Shown: piece after piece, positions 43,491 to 54,917 of the stretch
Layout of the letters: every line of letters starts with the position of its first letter
Numbering within the stretch: position 1 is the first letter of the stretch
Source: Puccinellia tenuiflora
Lineage: Eukaryota > Streptophyta > Magnoliopsida > Poales > Poaceae
Assembly (NCBI GenBank): GCA_012064385.1
Contig: QRDG01000480.1
Span: 429,358 to 493,357 of the forward strand
Direction of reading: 5' to 3'
Length of the DNA stretch: 64,000 nucleotides
The notes under the pieces: generated by a model
What the model saw: the letters and a program-made list of their open reading frames with translations, nothing else
The model's database searches: none
Told to the model about the DNA's origin: nothing
Program-made: the position numbers and the translations under genes

Positions 43491-43930
43491 TTGTCTTTAA
43501 AGGCTTGTCCACCAATTAGTTGCCGAGTACTCTCCCTCAAGTCTTGGTGGACAATGATGTCGTGCAAAACCTTTCCAAACCGCAAGGCTATGGCCCCTCT
43601 CACCATGTTAATTAGTTGGACGTTTTATAAGGAGCAAAATGCAAAGGTCTTCCGTAACAAATCCGCTCCACCGCCTATTATTCTCAAAATCATTAAGACC
43701 GAGGCCAAAGTTAAATCCGCTCCACCCCCTATAATTTTCAAAATCATTAAGACCGAGGCCAAACTTTGGCTAACCCCGGGAGTGAAGCAAATGAGTTATG
43801 TAATTTCTTAAAGAGTGATCCCTACCGTTATACTTGTTTATTTTGTTCTTATCCGACCTCATCTCCTTATTGAATGAATGGCGGCAAATCATTTGCCCCG
43901 CTTTCAAATGAAACAAAATATCTTGTGCAA
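43491..43930 (+). mobile_element. LINE 3' end, plus strand, with internal tandem duplication
   Basis: The plus-strand reading PNRKAMAPLTMLISWTFYKE followed by QNAKVFRNK is the block between zf-RVT and the end of many plant LINE proteins. The segment encoding KSAPPPIILKIIKTEAK is present twice in tandem (about 43661-43711 and 43712-43762). The downstream sequence to about 43930 resembles a LINE 3' untranslated region. It lies in opposite orientation to the reverse-transcriptase remnant at 42850-43300. Confidence 0.7.
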
Positions 43931-44886
43931 AGTTTAAACAAATAAATTAGTAACCCGTATCGATGGCCAAACCCGCCCTTACGCCCCTTCTCGTTAGCCG
44001 TTTGAAACCAGAGACTTAATTCCAGCTGGTACTGGGTTCTTTATTCCTGAATTCCAAAAGAGATTAATATGGCATGTTCTTTTTAAGCAGCAAGTTCAGT
44101 ACAACACACGTAGCAACCCAGAGCAACTGGAGTATACAATACAACTCTTGATGTAAAAAAAAAAAAAGAAATACAAAACCGTATCTTTAACCCGTATTAA
44201 TTTTTAGATTATCTTGCCGGATATTCTAATGGTCTGTTTTGTCAACCGAGGTGATTAGCTTGGCAAGTCTTTCGGCCACTGCCGTGGAAGGTTCTGGAAC
44301 CCGGATAGCTCGCGCACTACCGATCGAACTCGTTGGCTGGTCCTTTTCATGCGCTGCTCACCACTCGATAAATATCAGCACCAGAAACGCTTTTGAAATT
44401 CCCCCGATTTTGACCTGGCCAAAAAACATGATTAGCGCGTAGGTGGATCGGGGGCACGTGTCGACGGCTGCACGCGCCGGGGTTTGGTGCCGGGGGTGGG
44501 TGGGGCTGGGCGGCGGCCCGTCGTCACCTGCTGATCGCCGGCCGGCGGTGGCGGTGGGTCCCGTGGCTGGCCTCTTCAACCTGTCGTGGACTTTGGATTT
44601 TGCTGCTGGTACAGCCGGGAGAGAGGAGTTTTGGAGTCGTGCGTGCCGAAAGTGAGTTCTGAATCGGCCGGATGGATTTGTCACGGTGCGCGCTGCGCGC
44701 ATAATAAATGCGAAAAGGTGAGCAGTGTCGCCCTGTTTTGTGTCCTATTTTAGGGAAACGCAGCAATCAAATACAAGACGTCCTATTAGTTCGACTTAAA
44801 CTGGTAGAACGTTTTATATTTTAAAATGGGGTGAGTAATAGTTTCTGGAGATAAAACATGCACCTCGATTAGCCGCAAGTTAAATA
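43931..44886. other. No gene seen
   Basis: Contains an A-run near 44155 and a GC-rich patch at 44430-44640 with short frames on both strands that show no domain. A degenerate Stowaway-like end may lie near 44810-44850 (TTTATATTTTAAAATGGGGTGAGTAATA). Confidence 0.4.
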
Positions 44887-44998
44887 CTACTTACATCCTA
44901 AAAAAGATGTCACAGATTTATGTATCTATACACTAAATCATGTCTAGATACATCAAAATTTAGATAAATTTATGACATCTTTTTTGGGACGGAGGGAG
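44887..44998. mobile_element. Stowaway (Tc1/Mariner) MITE
   Basis: 112 bp, ending GACATCTTTTTTGGGACGGAGGGAG and beginning with a diverged inverse of it (CTACTTACATCCTAAAAAAG). It is flanked by the dinucleotide TA at 44885-44886 and 44999-45000. The CTCCCTCCGTCCC end and the TA target are diagnostic of grass Stowaway MITEs. Confidence 0.85.
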
Positions 44999-45000
44999 TA

Positions 45001-46033
45001 TGACACTTCTATAAAAAGGAAACAAACACAAGACACAAAAATTATGCCATGCATGAAAATGGATATTTACACTGTTTGATGGTTGTTGAGTGCGGACTTT
45101 GTGCAATTGGGTGCGTCTTTTTTTTTAATTAAAGACCAAAGTCCCCTTTGGATCCAGAATATGATTATGCGGTCTAAGTTAAGACTCCACGTATACACTA
45201 TTGATAAATATTTAAGAGACACATTTTCAAAATTAATCACATACTAAAAGGTTTTATTTTTTACCGACAAGGTACATGTCGTGGCAGGCACAGTGCATAA
45301 AAGATGAAAAGTCAGAATAAGATAATTAGATATTCCATTTCCAAATTTTGTGATTTAACATAAGACTTTCTTATAGATAGTGTATGATCATAAATAATTA
45401 CCAAGTAAAACTCATAAATTTATGGTATGTTTTTTAAGAATGCCTTTAGATTAGTTACACCAAGTATTTATTCTCATAGGTTTTAGCATTTTTAGTTGGT
45501 TGCTGGAAATTATTTCCGAAAAGTTGAATATTAGGGGTTGCTTTAAAACATAGAAAAGTAACTACAATTGTTGTCATTTTTTATTAACTCCAAATTAAAT
45601 CCCTGGATTTCTCAGTTTACGAAGTTAAGATTTGTTGCTTCCTTTGAATTGTTTAATTTGGTTTTGGTATCACCAGATCGTACGTTGTCGCCCTGCGACG
45701 TAATCTAGAACAACATGTGTATACCGCAACGAAACCAAGTATTTTTTTTTGTTAGACACGCTTAGCTCAACCTCAAATTAACCTAGTCTAAAATATTCCC
45801 CTAATAAAAATTAAAAGTTATGTTTTCTCAAGCGATTGAGAAATAGCTATTCTGAATTAATGTTAAAGCCATATGATCTGATCATTAAGATTCATTTAGT
45901 ACAAAGTTATGAGAAGATAATCCTCTCGTGGTTATGAATATCAATTGGGAATTATCAAATATTTATTAGTTTACTGTGAAATTGTCACTCCTAAATAAAA
46001 GAATCACATTTATATGTATAGTTGCATGGAAAT
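45001..46033. other. No gene seen
   Basis: 1 kb of AT-rich intergenic DNA without domain-bearing frames or clear repeat ends. Confidence 0.5.
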
Positions 46034-49000
46034 TGTAACAGCCCCAGATTAGTACCCTAAAATATGGGCCAAATTTTCACTTTTTGGTTTGCATTGCATC
46101 ATGGCATCCATTTAAAATTGCTAACCAAAAATAAAGCAACACCTGGAAATTTTAAAACAAAGGAAGCAAAACCCTTCCTCAATTTTTCCAAATCAAATGC
46201 AAAGCTCACGTTGGAAAAATACATTATTCTTGAATTTCCAAATTGTCCCGGAAGTTCCAAGAATATAATTTCATAAATAGTTGTCAAAGGCAATTTCTTG
46301 TCAAACAAAGAAATAAAATAGAGAATTCAATTTGGCTTAATTCCATTCCTATTTTTGGAACCAAGTAAACTTCCCCCAAAATTCAAAATAAAAACATGGG
46401 GTGCTTCATTATTATAGTATGAGCCTCCTTGAATATTTTGATTATTTTTGGAGATGTTTAAATATTTCAAATAAACGAATTTTGGAAGATCTCAAAAATG
46501 CCTTCATTTAAACCCTGTGAACAAATCATGACCAAAACATTTCATTTTGTTTCCCAAATTTTTGTGGAGGTTTAAAGGCATAAAGGGAGCCTATGTGAAT
46601 TTTTCCACATTTTATAAAATTGTCTAAAGGCCCCTTTAAAATCACCAAAGCTGCTGGGGACCTCTTTGCAATTACAAATCCTGGAGCCAGGGGGGTAATC
46701 GCATAAGTATTTCTTCCCCAATGTGGCCACAGTGGCCGGCGCCCCATGCCGCCGACGCCCGCCTCAAGTCGCCATGCCGCCGTGGTCCCCTCCTGGAGAT
46801 TTTAGCACACCACGACGACCTGGACGTCCCCCACTCGCCATGCTCCTCACCTGCTTCCCCCCCCCCCCCCGTCTCTCTCCTCCCTCCCTCTCGAGCTCCT
46901 TCCGTACCGACGGATGCCGAGCTCATCGCCGGCGTCTAGGACCGCCCCGCGCCAATCGAAGCCGACGGGGAGCTCCAGCGTGCCCTCCTCTTCCTCCCCG
47001 TCGTCGGAATCGGGCTGGGAGGCTCGGGATCGAGCGAATCGTCCTCGTCCTCTTCGGCCGCGTCCGCCGCTCGCCGGAGGCCGAATCCGTCGCCGTCGGC
47101 CGCTCCCTCGCCGTCGACGTCCACGCTCACGACTCAGGGTGAGCACCCCCTTCGTTTTAGCCTCTTCCCGCCCTCCTTTTCCCCCTCTCGCTCGCGCCGT
47201 TGCCCGCAGTCGCCGCCGGTCGTCGCCGTTCTGCACGCCAGCGTGCCCGGCCTAGGCACCGGCCCGAGCCGGACTTGAGGCCGGCTGGCTCGGGTAACAG
47301 GCCGGCCTGGCGCCCGGCCTGGACCGACCGTGAGGCCGGATCCCTCGGGCCACAGCCCGGCCTGGCTCCGGACTGGGCCGGCTCTGAGGCCGGTACCCTC
47401 TGCCACTGGCCCGGCCTGGGCCGACTTGTGGGCCGGCCTGGAACAGTAAAAGCAGTTTTTGTATAAATTGAAATAAATTAATAACTTTTCAAATATTGGT
47501 CCAAATTCAACAAATAAAATACCGATGTGATCAGCAAGACAAACTCTAACCAATGGACACATTGAAATGTTTATTTGAAACCATATTTTGGTGTTTATTT
47601 TAAGAACTCCTAAAATGGGTTAAATAATCCCAAATTAGGAAAATTGATAACTTATTAAATAATTGTCCAAAATTTTTGAATTAAATATCAAAGTGATCCA
47701 CACTTCAAATACTATCAACCTATGCCCTTATCACATCATGATCACAAATCTTTATTTGATGTTATTCAAAATTTGATTAAATGAATTAAATTCATTTATT
47801 TATTTAAATCGCTATTTATTCATCGGTGCTCCGAAATTTACAAATAAAGTACCAAAGTGATCGGAATAGTAAACCCTATCCATTCTTGTCATGTTCATGC
47901 ATAATTATGCCATTTCTCTAATAATTTGATACTTTATGAAGATTGTGGTCACTAAGATAAATATGGGGTTGTATCCAAATAATCGCACTAATTATTTGGC
48001 TCCCTATTTAATGTTACTATTTAAATTATAATGATATTCTTGCATGAACTTGACATGTCATCATGTGATTGCGCATTGCACCTTGTGTTCGTGTGATTTA
48101 TGTGTTCCTTGTTTTTCTTTTGGGATATCGATAGATTCCGGAGTCGAGGGTCTCTCTAACTACCCCGACGAGCAGTACTTCACGCCCGGGCAGCAAGGCA
48201 AGAGATAACCTAACCTTCTTGGCATCTAGCATCCTATGATTTTATCAAATTATTTTATCCACCATAATATTGCATGCGGTTCAAATGTCTCTTTTGGTAA
48301 ATATTAGAATATCCTATGAATGCATGTTCTTCCCCGAGCCAATCACATGTATCCCTACCTATGAAACCTAGGGTTGACGTGTTGGCCGAGATAAAGATAA
48401 AATGGTTGTATTCATATGCTTAGCTATGCTTAGCCATGCTTAAATAAATGCTTTATGTCCGTTATTAATTCCATAATTGTTGATGTTGATGGAATGGTTC
48501 GGGCATGGTGGATAATTATGATGCTAATTAAAATGCTAAGACGGCTTGGGTGAGTTGCCATCGGGGATGGTGTTTTGCCTCACTCTAGCCCCTAGGTGCG
48601 AGTTCTTTACCTCTTGAACCAAGACGAGCGTGCTGCCATTGGTGGGTGTATGGGCGCCTTACTGACCAAATAACTTGTGCGGGCGTATTCAAGGGTCCTC
48701 TAGTTTGCTATTTCCATTTACCGTGTGTGTGAGCGGAAAAAGAAATGATGAGGATGGTGGTGTTTAGGACGTGGCGATGGGGCAGGGGCTGAGGCTGGGT
48801 AAACTTGCCCTGTGGCCACAGATGACTCTTGGATAGTCTCACGCGAGGTAAAGGTTTAACCGCGCCCGCTCGCCGACCTTCCCTGGAAGAGGGCCAACTA
48901 GGTAAGCCGGACGGTACCAATGGGTAAATTAGTACACCCCTGCAGGGTTTAATCTTTTCGAAAAGCCGTGTCCACGGTTATGGACAACTTGGGAATAGAC

Positions 49001-49744
49001 GATAAGATCATAGATAATATTAACCTAATTGATATGGCAGCTAAAGGTTGCATAACCAACGTGTGATAAAGGTTTACTTCCTCGAGGGTGATTCGAGGGG
49101 GTGCCTTGGTGGAGATGAGTGTGTTTGGTAACAAAAGGGTTCGATGAGAACTAATGATGACAAAGTTACTCTCTTATCCCTTTTATGAAAAGTATTCTGA
49201 GTAGACGCCGCCTCGTGTCATTTATGTATTTTATTTGAAAACTGGCTTTATGCAAAAACAAGTATACATATAGCTTTAGAGCCTCCGTCAGTCATTGGGC
49301 CTATATCGCCCTACTAAACTTGCGAGTACGTCGTACTCAGTCTCTCTTTGCTGCCTCTATGTATTTGTATTTCAGAGGAGGACGACACCGAGCAACTAGG
49401 TGGGTTCTTCGTTGACGTCGACTACTAGTCTGGGGTTCCCAGGTGGCAGCTTGGGACCGTGGAACAAGCTGGCTTGGGTGATGTTTATTGTAGGCCTCTT
49501 AGGCCATATATTTGCTTCTTGTTGTTAGACAACACTACCCGCTTCCGCTTGATGAATGGTTGGTCTGTGACCTCTTGTTGTGTAATATTTGTATTCTTCT
49601 CATTATATGAGTTGCTATATGTTTTGTGTCGTAGAGTCATGCAATGTGCCAGTTTGTTCCACAAGTCTCGATCTCTGTGTTATACCTTGATGGTTGTGCC
49701 AATTACATAGCCTCTCTGTATAATTCCGGGGTCGGGGCGCTACA
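46034..49744 (+). mobile_element. 5' LTR (3.7 kb) of a second giant-LTR element
   Basis: Starts TGTAACAGCCCC and ends GGGGCGCTACA, with matching inverted ends. It is followed three bases later by primer site TGGTATCAGAGC. Length 3711 bp. A GC-rich, low-complexity island (46720-47440) is embedded in otherwise AT-rich sequence. Short shared phrases (CTTTTCGAAAAGCCGTGTCC near 48955 against its inverse near 3975) relate it to the minus-strand LTR at 3187-6666. No second LTR is found in the window, so the element is truncated on the right. Confidence 0.75.
46720..47440. repeat. GC-rich island inside the LTR
   Basis: A CpG-rich stretch with open frames on both strands that lack domain content, followed by GGCCGGCCTGG/GGCCCGGCCTGG words repeated at about 47270-47440. 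Same general arrangement as the GC-rich parts of the LTR at 3187-6666. Confidence 0.65.
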
Positions 49745-50683
49745 AGTTGGTATCAGAGCAGGACTGCCTGTAGGAAACCCGTTCTATTGGTCGATGTCGA
49801 GTCTAGTTCGTGAAAATTATTTTTAACCTAAAAATGAGTTGTGAAAACCCTCCTAGGATTCTTTTTACTCCTTACCCAATTCACTCTGATCTCGGTGACA
49901 TCTTACCTCTATTTGGTTTTAACGGTGTTTCTGATCGCCGGCAAATTCTAAATCTTTAGGATCACGGGGTTGGGTTCTATCTTTAGTTAGTGGTTAACTT
50001 TGCTCGTCTGCCAGATTCTAAAGCTGAAGAAAGGAAGTGTTGCGGATCGTCAAGAAATTCCTTGCTTTAGCCAAGATCTTGAACCGAAGGTCCCGGATTG
50101 TGCTAGGGCTCCGGTGTAATGATTCATGAGGGTTGTCACCCCTGTGAGCATTATGCTATTGTGGGTCCCAGTGCATGAAGCTGATCTTTAACCCAAGATC
50201 TTTTCCGTTGAACCCTGGTGCTAATGGTTAAACCCTACATCAGGTTGGCATAAATTGAAGTTAGTCTTCAAGCTCGAGGTTGCAGCCGTAATTGTTTTCC
50301 TCGACAATGCTCTTCTTCGTCACTAGCTTTGGCTAGGCTCTCTGTCATGGAATCATCTGAATCACGACGGGATTGCTCTTAGCGAGTTCTTCCATCAATA
50401 ATTGTAATTCCTCCGGTAACATCCGTTTATGAAACCCTTTCGGCACTAGTTGTCGGAAGAGTGCTAACAAGGGCTTCTGCAATCACTTGAGATTGTTGTT
50501 ATCCCGTTCCTTGCTCTAGACCTGTCATCCGTCCTCTATCTGTCAGTGGACAGTCAAGTTTTATCGTGCATTGGGGTGTTCTGATGCATGTTATTCTTGT
50601 GCTTCGTCAAGGCATTCCACTTCGGGATGCCAGGAGAAACAAACTCCGGTACCTTGTATAGATACGGATGGAAAGAGAAATGC
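49745..50683 (+). mobile_element. Truncated interior of the second giant-LTR element
   Basis: Begins with AGT and the tRNA-Met primer-binding site (49748-49759). About 0.9 kb of sequence with no gag or pol block follows. No polypurine tract or 3' LTR follows within the window, so the element ends by truncation somewhere near 50680. Confidence 0.6.
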
Positions 50684-50715
50684 TAAAAAGACTTACATTA
50701 TGGAACGGAGGGAGT
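50684..50715. mobile_element. Stowaway MITE end fragment
   Basis: CTTACATTATGGAACGGAGGGAG followed by TA is one terminus of a Stowaway MITE. The opposite terminus was not found to the left. Confidence 0.55.
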
Positions 50716-51342
50716 ACATAATGTTTTTTATACCTCACACAAATGAGCATACGAGGACCAAAACCTGCAAGATCGTACCTGATCGAGCATATTCTTGAAG
50801 TATATTCTAATGCGCCCATTATCACAAGACTTGCCGGTTGCCACCATCAAGTGGTCAATGCATTGTTATATACGACTTGCTTGGTCCTGCTTGGATTAAT
50901 ATGCGTCATGACGTCATCTTTGGCTCTGCAGGGTGCGTGTAGGAGAGGAAGTCGTTTGTCTAGCAAAATGATTCGTCTCTGCAGCTGCTTCGCATTATTC
51001 AGCTGTAACCTACAAGTAAATTTACAACAGCAAAAAATTGTATACAGAAATACAACAGAAGATTCCAAGTAAGTAAGAATACAAATGACAAGATAGATCT
51101 GCACACCAATAGTCCGAATCAGTAGTATAATACCGCTCATTCGCACAAAGGAGAAAAACATGCCCGGTAGTGTGACGTGCTGCCAGAAGGAACCAGACAG
51201 TTTAGTAATAGTAAAAGACAAGGTCCAAAAGACCGAAACCACAGGAAAATTCCTGGACCCTGTTCTATTTTTTTCCTCAGACGACAAGCAGATTTAGTAC
51301 TAAAATCACCTGGCCTTTCGGCATGCAGCGCTCACGTAAGCC
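50716..51342. other. No gene recognised
   Basis: A frame at 50743-51072 (plus) and one at 50847-51287 (minus) overlap. Neither has a known domain. Confidence 0.4.
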
Positions 51343-51836
51343 TTTTTTTAAACAAAACCAATATATTAAACTAGCAAGCCGACTCATTAAAAACCTTCCA
51401 GTCGCTTAGTATCCTGATAAGGAAAAGAGTGCGTCTAAAACTTGTTTCTTTAGAGTCATATAGTTCAATCGTTTAAGAGTGCATCCAACAAAAAGCTCGG
51501 GGATTCATCGACCCAATTACAAGAAACTTTACTCGAGAAACTATGCCTAGCTAAAACATGAGCCACTCTATTTGCTTCCCTTGTACAATGTTGAAAGGAT
51601 ACTGTCCCAATTGAAGCAACATAGGCAACACAGTCAGCAAAAATTGATGCTGCTTCATTCCACCACGTCTCTCCTCCCGTGCATGAATCAATAACCTCAG
51701 TAGAGTCAGATTCAGCTTCTATTGTACTATATCCCATCCTGTTTGCAAAAGCCAAACCATTCCTCATAAGCCTAATCATGCATGCAAGAGTATATTCCAT
51801 AACAAATGCAAGACATTCGAAAAGTTGTTTTGGCAC
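51343..51836 (-). mobile_element. 5'-truncated LINE, RNase H tail
   Basis: The minus-strand reading gives MRNGLAFANRMGYSTIEAES, then CTGGETWWNEAASIFADC and REANRVAHVLARHSF, ending NWVDESPSFLLDALLND and a stop. This is the same RNase H tail seen at 29743-30794 (DDDPPSFLLNSLTND) and 17727-18885. A T-run at 51343-51349 is the poly(A) tail. Confidence 0.85.
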
Positions 51837-52214
51837 CTCGGCACTAGTGATTCCGTTTTCTAAAAAAAAAAATCAAAAATCATATTTTTGTGTTTCACAA
51901 AATTCTGGCAACAAGTATGAGGATACATATACACGTTATCTACGTACTCACCAAATTTCGTTTGGAAATACGTTGTATTTTAGGCTACATAACAAAGACA
52001 AATTCGGGACAAAAAATTTGGAGATTTTTTATTACTTTGTACAAACACAAATTTGTTATTTTTCTATAGCCCGAAATAAAACCTCTTTGCAACCGAAACT
52101 TTGCATGAATATATATACCATATATACATATTTACGTTCAAAAAATTGGAATTTTTTAAAACTCAAAAATACTATTTCAAAACAAAAAAATTAAAACCGA
52201 GATCACTGGTGCCC
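51837..52214. mobile_element. MITE-like inverted-repeat element
   Basis: The left end CGGCACTAGTGATTCCGTTTT and the right end (reverse complement) GGGCACCAGTGATCTCGGTTTT form imperfect inverted repeats around an AT-rich 340-bp core without coding capacity. No target duplication can be fixed because the LINE tail abuts the left end. Superfamily undetermined. Confidence 0.5.
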
Positions 52215-52815
52215 ACCTGCACCAAATCCCTTCTCAAAGATATTTCCGCTGCGTCGTCTCCAAACCACACACCTGGTTTCCTCCAATTGATGGTAAAATT
52301 ACACAGTAGTATATTGAATGATCGAACCAGCAGCCATTCCATTCGTCTTAGTAAAATATTCTTTCAGCTGGAGCTAACAGGAACTGATATTCCCAGCTCG
52401 ATCATCAGCCTACCAACAAGAACGCGATTTCGGCAGCCGATTGGCCGGGGCCGGAGTCAGACACGAGATTGGAGTGCAAGGAAAGCAACGGACGGATCAC
52501 TCCAAGGCAGAGGCTCCTTTTCTACGACCCGGTGCCGTCCGTGCAAAGCCGCGACAATGGACCGAAAGCTACGTCGGACCTCCAGCGCACGCCTCGCGAT
52601 CCGTGCGTGCTCCCCTCCGCCGTCGCACGAATCGCGAGATCCTCCGTGCCGCGAGGGGAGTGCTCGCCGACGGGTCAATGCGCGTGGGGCCCGGTCACCG
52701 ACCAGCTATCCCTTCGTGCCGCGCAGCGACAGCTGCCGATTTCCCCCGTGGAACACCCGCGAGCGCTCGGAAAAAGATCTCGCGCCTTTTCCCTCGCCGC
52801 GATCCCCACCGGACC
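52215..52815 (+). promoter_or_regulatory. Upstream region of the ERF gene
   Basis: GC content rises sharply from about 52440 and stays high through the gene. The region has no frame with domain content. It contains the sequence leading to the TATA box at 52816. Confidence 0.5.
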
Positions 52816-52822
52816 TTTATAA
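52816..52822 (+). promoter_or_regulatory. TATA box of the ERF gene
   Basis: TTTATAA within CCTTTATAAGCCC, 166 bp upstream of the chosen ATG. It would put transcription start near 52848 and give a 5' leader of about 140 nt. Confidence 0.65.
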
Positions 52823-52987
52823 GCCCGTTTCGGCCGGACGATCTCCAAATCAGAACCGCGCTCCCCGTTGGCTCGCCTCCTCCCCCGCACACGCGCGCCC
52901 TTGCGGCATCTCTCGTGCTCTCCGCGCGCGCCATTAGCAATTGAGCGAGTTGTGGTCGAGGCGGCGGGGGTGCGGCGTGTTGTTGCG

Positions 52988-54376
52988 ATGGACACGACGG
53001 ATAATGGTGGCGGCGGCCGGGGGCGCGAGCGGAGATGGAAGGGAAAGGCCGTGACCTCGGCGGCGGAGAAGCAGCAGCTGCTGGCGTCAGTTTTACATGA
53101 CGCGCCACCAGCGGCCGCATTGCTCCGGCCGCTGAAGAGGATCCGGAGCCCCGACTGCCGCCTCCGCCGCTCGGTGTCCTCGCTGTCGTCGGCTCCCGCC
53201 TCCCCTGACTCGTCCTCTGTTTCCAACCCCATCTCGCCGCCCGCCATGTCCTTGCCTCAGCCGACGACGCGGAACATGTTCCCGTTCGCGTGCGATCCGT
53301 CCCCGGTGGCGGGCCCGAGGCTCCTGCAGCTGCTGCAGTACTCGTCCGGCCTGTACCAGCAGCAGCCTCTGCTGCCCCAGCAACAGACGCCTTCGCAGCA
53401 TCCGCAGATGATATCGTTCGGCGACGCCCAACAGCAGCAGCAGCAGCAGCTCGAGGCGGCGGCGGCGGCTTCGATGATCCTCCCGCCGCCGCAGTACGTG
53501 GCGCCCGACGCGCTGCGCTACTGGAGCGGGGCGCTGAACCTGAGCCCACGCGGCGTGCTCGGCGGGGCCGTGCCGCCGTCGATGTACCAGCACCTGCTGC
53601 TGCGGGCGCCGGGGCCGGCCAAGCTGTACCGCGGCGTGCGCCAGCGCCACTGGGGGAAGTGGGTGGCGGAGATCCGCCTGCCGCGGAACCGCACGCGCCT
53701 GTGGCTCGGGACCTTCGACACCGCCGAGGACGCCGCCATGGCGTACGACCGCGAGGCCTTCAAGCTGCGCGGCGACAACGCGCGGCTCAACTTCCCCGAC
53801 CTCTTCCTCGGCAAAGGCCGCGCCGGCGGGAGCGGCCGAACCAGCGCCAGCGCCGCGGCGTCGGCCGCCTCCGTCTCCCCGTCCGCTCCGCCGACACCGG
53901 ACAAGATCCACGCGCAGCAAGCTCCGCTGCTTCTGCCTGAAGAACAACAGCAACAGCACGGAGATGATCAGACATCGGACACTGATCCGGAACCTCTGTT
54001 CTCCGTAGAAGAGCAGGACGGCATCCCGGAAGCCGAGCGAAATCCTCAGCTCCCGAAGGTAGGACACCAATGCGGCGACGGCAACGCGGCCATGACGCCG
54101 CAGGATCCAGCGGCACCCGGCGGCGTTTGGGGGCCGGCCGACGACGCATGGTTCAGCGCATGGGGCCCTGGCAGCTCCGTGTGGGACTACGACATGGACA
54201 GCGCCCACGGCATCTTGCTCCAGTCTCGCTTCGCCGGTGACCAGGCCGGCATGGACTACGTCCCCAGCGCGCCGGAAGTCCACATGGCACCGGCACCGGC
54301 GGCAGGGACAGGCATGGCCTGTGCCGCTTCCCCTTCTCCTCTTCCTCCTCGTCCTCCCTTCACGTGGAAGGACTAA
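52988..54376 (+). CDS. AP2/ERF transcription factor, RAP2.4-like (group I / DREB A-6)
   Basis: Single-exon gene, 462 aa, from ATG 52988 (MDTTDNGGGGRGRERRW) to TAA 54374-54376. Residues about 212-270 form one AP2/ERF domain: KLYRGVRQRHWGKWVAEIRL, the RLWLGTFDTAEDAA block and LRGDNARLNFPDL. The YRG and WLG elements that contact GCC-box or DRE DNA are intact. The flank ALRYWSGALNLSPRG and the lack of introns match the RAP2.4/ERF053-062 group, whose members regulate drought, cold, wax or light responses. The N-terminus has a basic patch and a Gln run (about 148-154). The C-terminal half is acidic and Gln/Pro-rich with WFSAWGPGSSVWDY, a likely activation region. No disruption is seen. Placement in group I is from domain wording; which ortholog it is cannot be told here. 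Confidence 0.92.
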   Translation: MDTTDNGGGGRGRERRWKGKAVTSAAEKQQLLASVLHDAPPAAALLRPLKRIRSPDCRLRRSVSSLSSAPASPDSSSVSNPISPPAMSLPQPTTRNMFPFACDPSPVAGPRLLQLLQYSSGLYQQQPLLPQQQTPSQHPQMISFGDAQQQQQQQLEAAAAASMILPPPQYVAPDALRYWSGALNLSPRGVLGGAVPPSMYQHLLLRAPGPAKLYRGVRQRHWGKWVAEIRLPRNRTRLWLGTFDTAEDAAMAYDREAFKLRGDNARLNFPDLFLGKGRAGGSGRTSASAAASAASVSPSAPPTPDKIHAQQAPLLLPEEQQQQHGDDQTSDTDPEPLFSVEEQDGIPEAERNPQLPKVGHQCGDGNAAMTPQDPAAPGGVWGPADDAWFSAWGPGSSVWDYDMDSAHGILLQSRFAGDQAGMDYVPSAPEVHMAPAPAAGTGMACAASPSPLPPRPPFTWKD

Positions 54377-54712
54377 ACACGCCTTCCTCCCATCTCTGAA
54401 CATCTCACACACAAAACTTACCTAAGCTGTGCGATGTCCGCAGGCTGCAGATTTTTAACAGACAGCCTGCGGCAGGATCACAGCACAGGAACATCTCATG
54501 ACCTTTTCTTTCTTCCTCCCTGATCGATTTTCTCCTGAAAATCACAAGCCCCCGGCTGCATTTTTTAGGCTGGGACAAGGATGGGCTATATTTCAGTCCC
54601 CATCCTTGTATATCATCCCGTGATGATTATTTTTAGACATTAGGTAGCTAGGTAGTTTTCATCAACTGTTTCCTGCATTTTTAAGATGTTATGTATGGCT
54701 TTAGGGATTGCC

Positions 54713-54718
54713 AATAAA
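54713..54718 (+). terminator. Candidate poly(A) signal of the ERF gene
   Basis: AATAAA in GCCAATAAAGG, 337 bp after the stop codon, preceded by T-rich sequence. Plausible for a plant gene; the actual cleavage site is unknown. Confidence 0.5.
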
Positions 54719-54917
54719 GGTTCGGGAAGAGGAGACGACTTTTATGCTCTCCTCTTGTTCTTACCGAGAAAATTGTGTTTTCTGCAGTACTGTATATTTG
54801 GGTGCCACATGTGCCATGTACTTCTTTGTGTGTACAATTAGTTTCGTGATTAGCGAATTGATAGCTCTTGCTTGTTTTGTTGAAGTTTTCTGCCTTGGCT
54901 TTAATTAATGGGATTGT

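Noticed and set aside
46723..47255. Open frames on both strands in a GC-rich island
   Set aside because: The island is inside the 3.7-kb LTR; composition alone keeps the frames open.
52868..52987. N-terminal extension of the ERF frame upstream of 52988
   Set aside because: The frame is open but has no ATG upstream of 52988; the sequence is the GC-rich leader.
53093..54412. 439-codon antisense frame across the ERF gene
   Set aside because: Shadow of the high-GC, codon-biased ERF coding sequence; no domain on the antisense strand.
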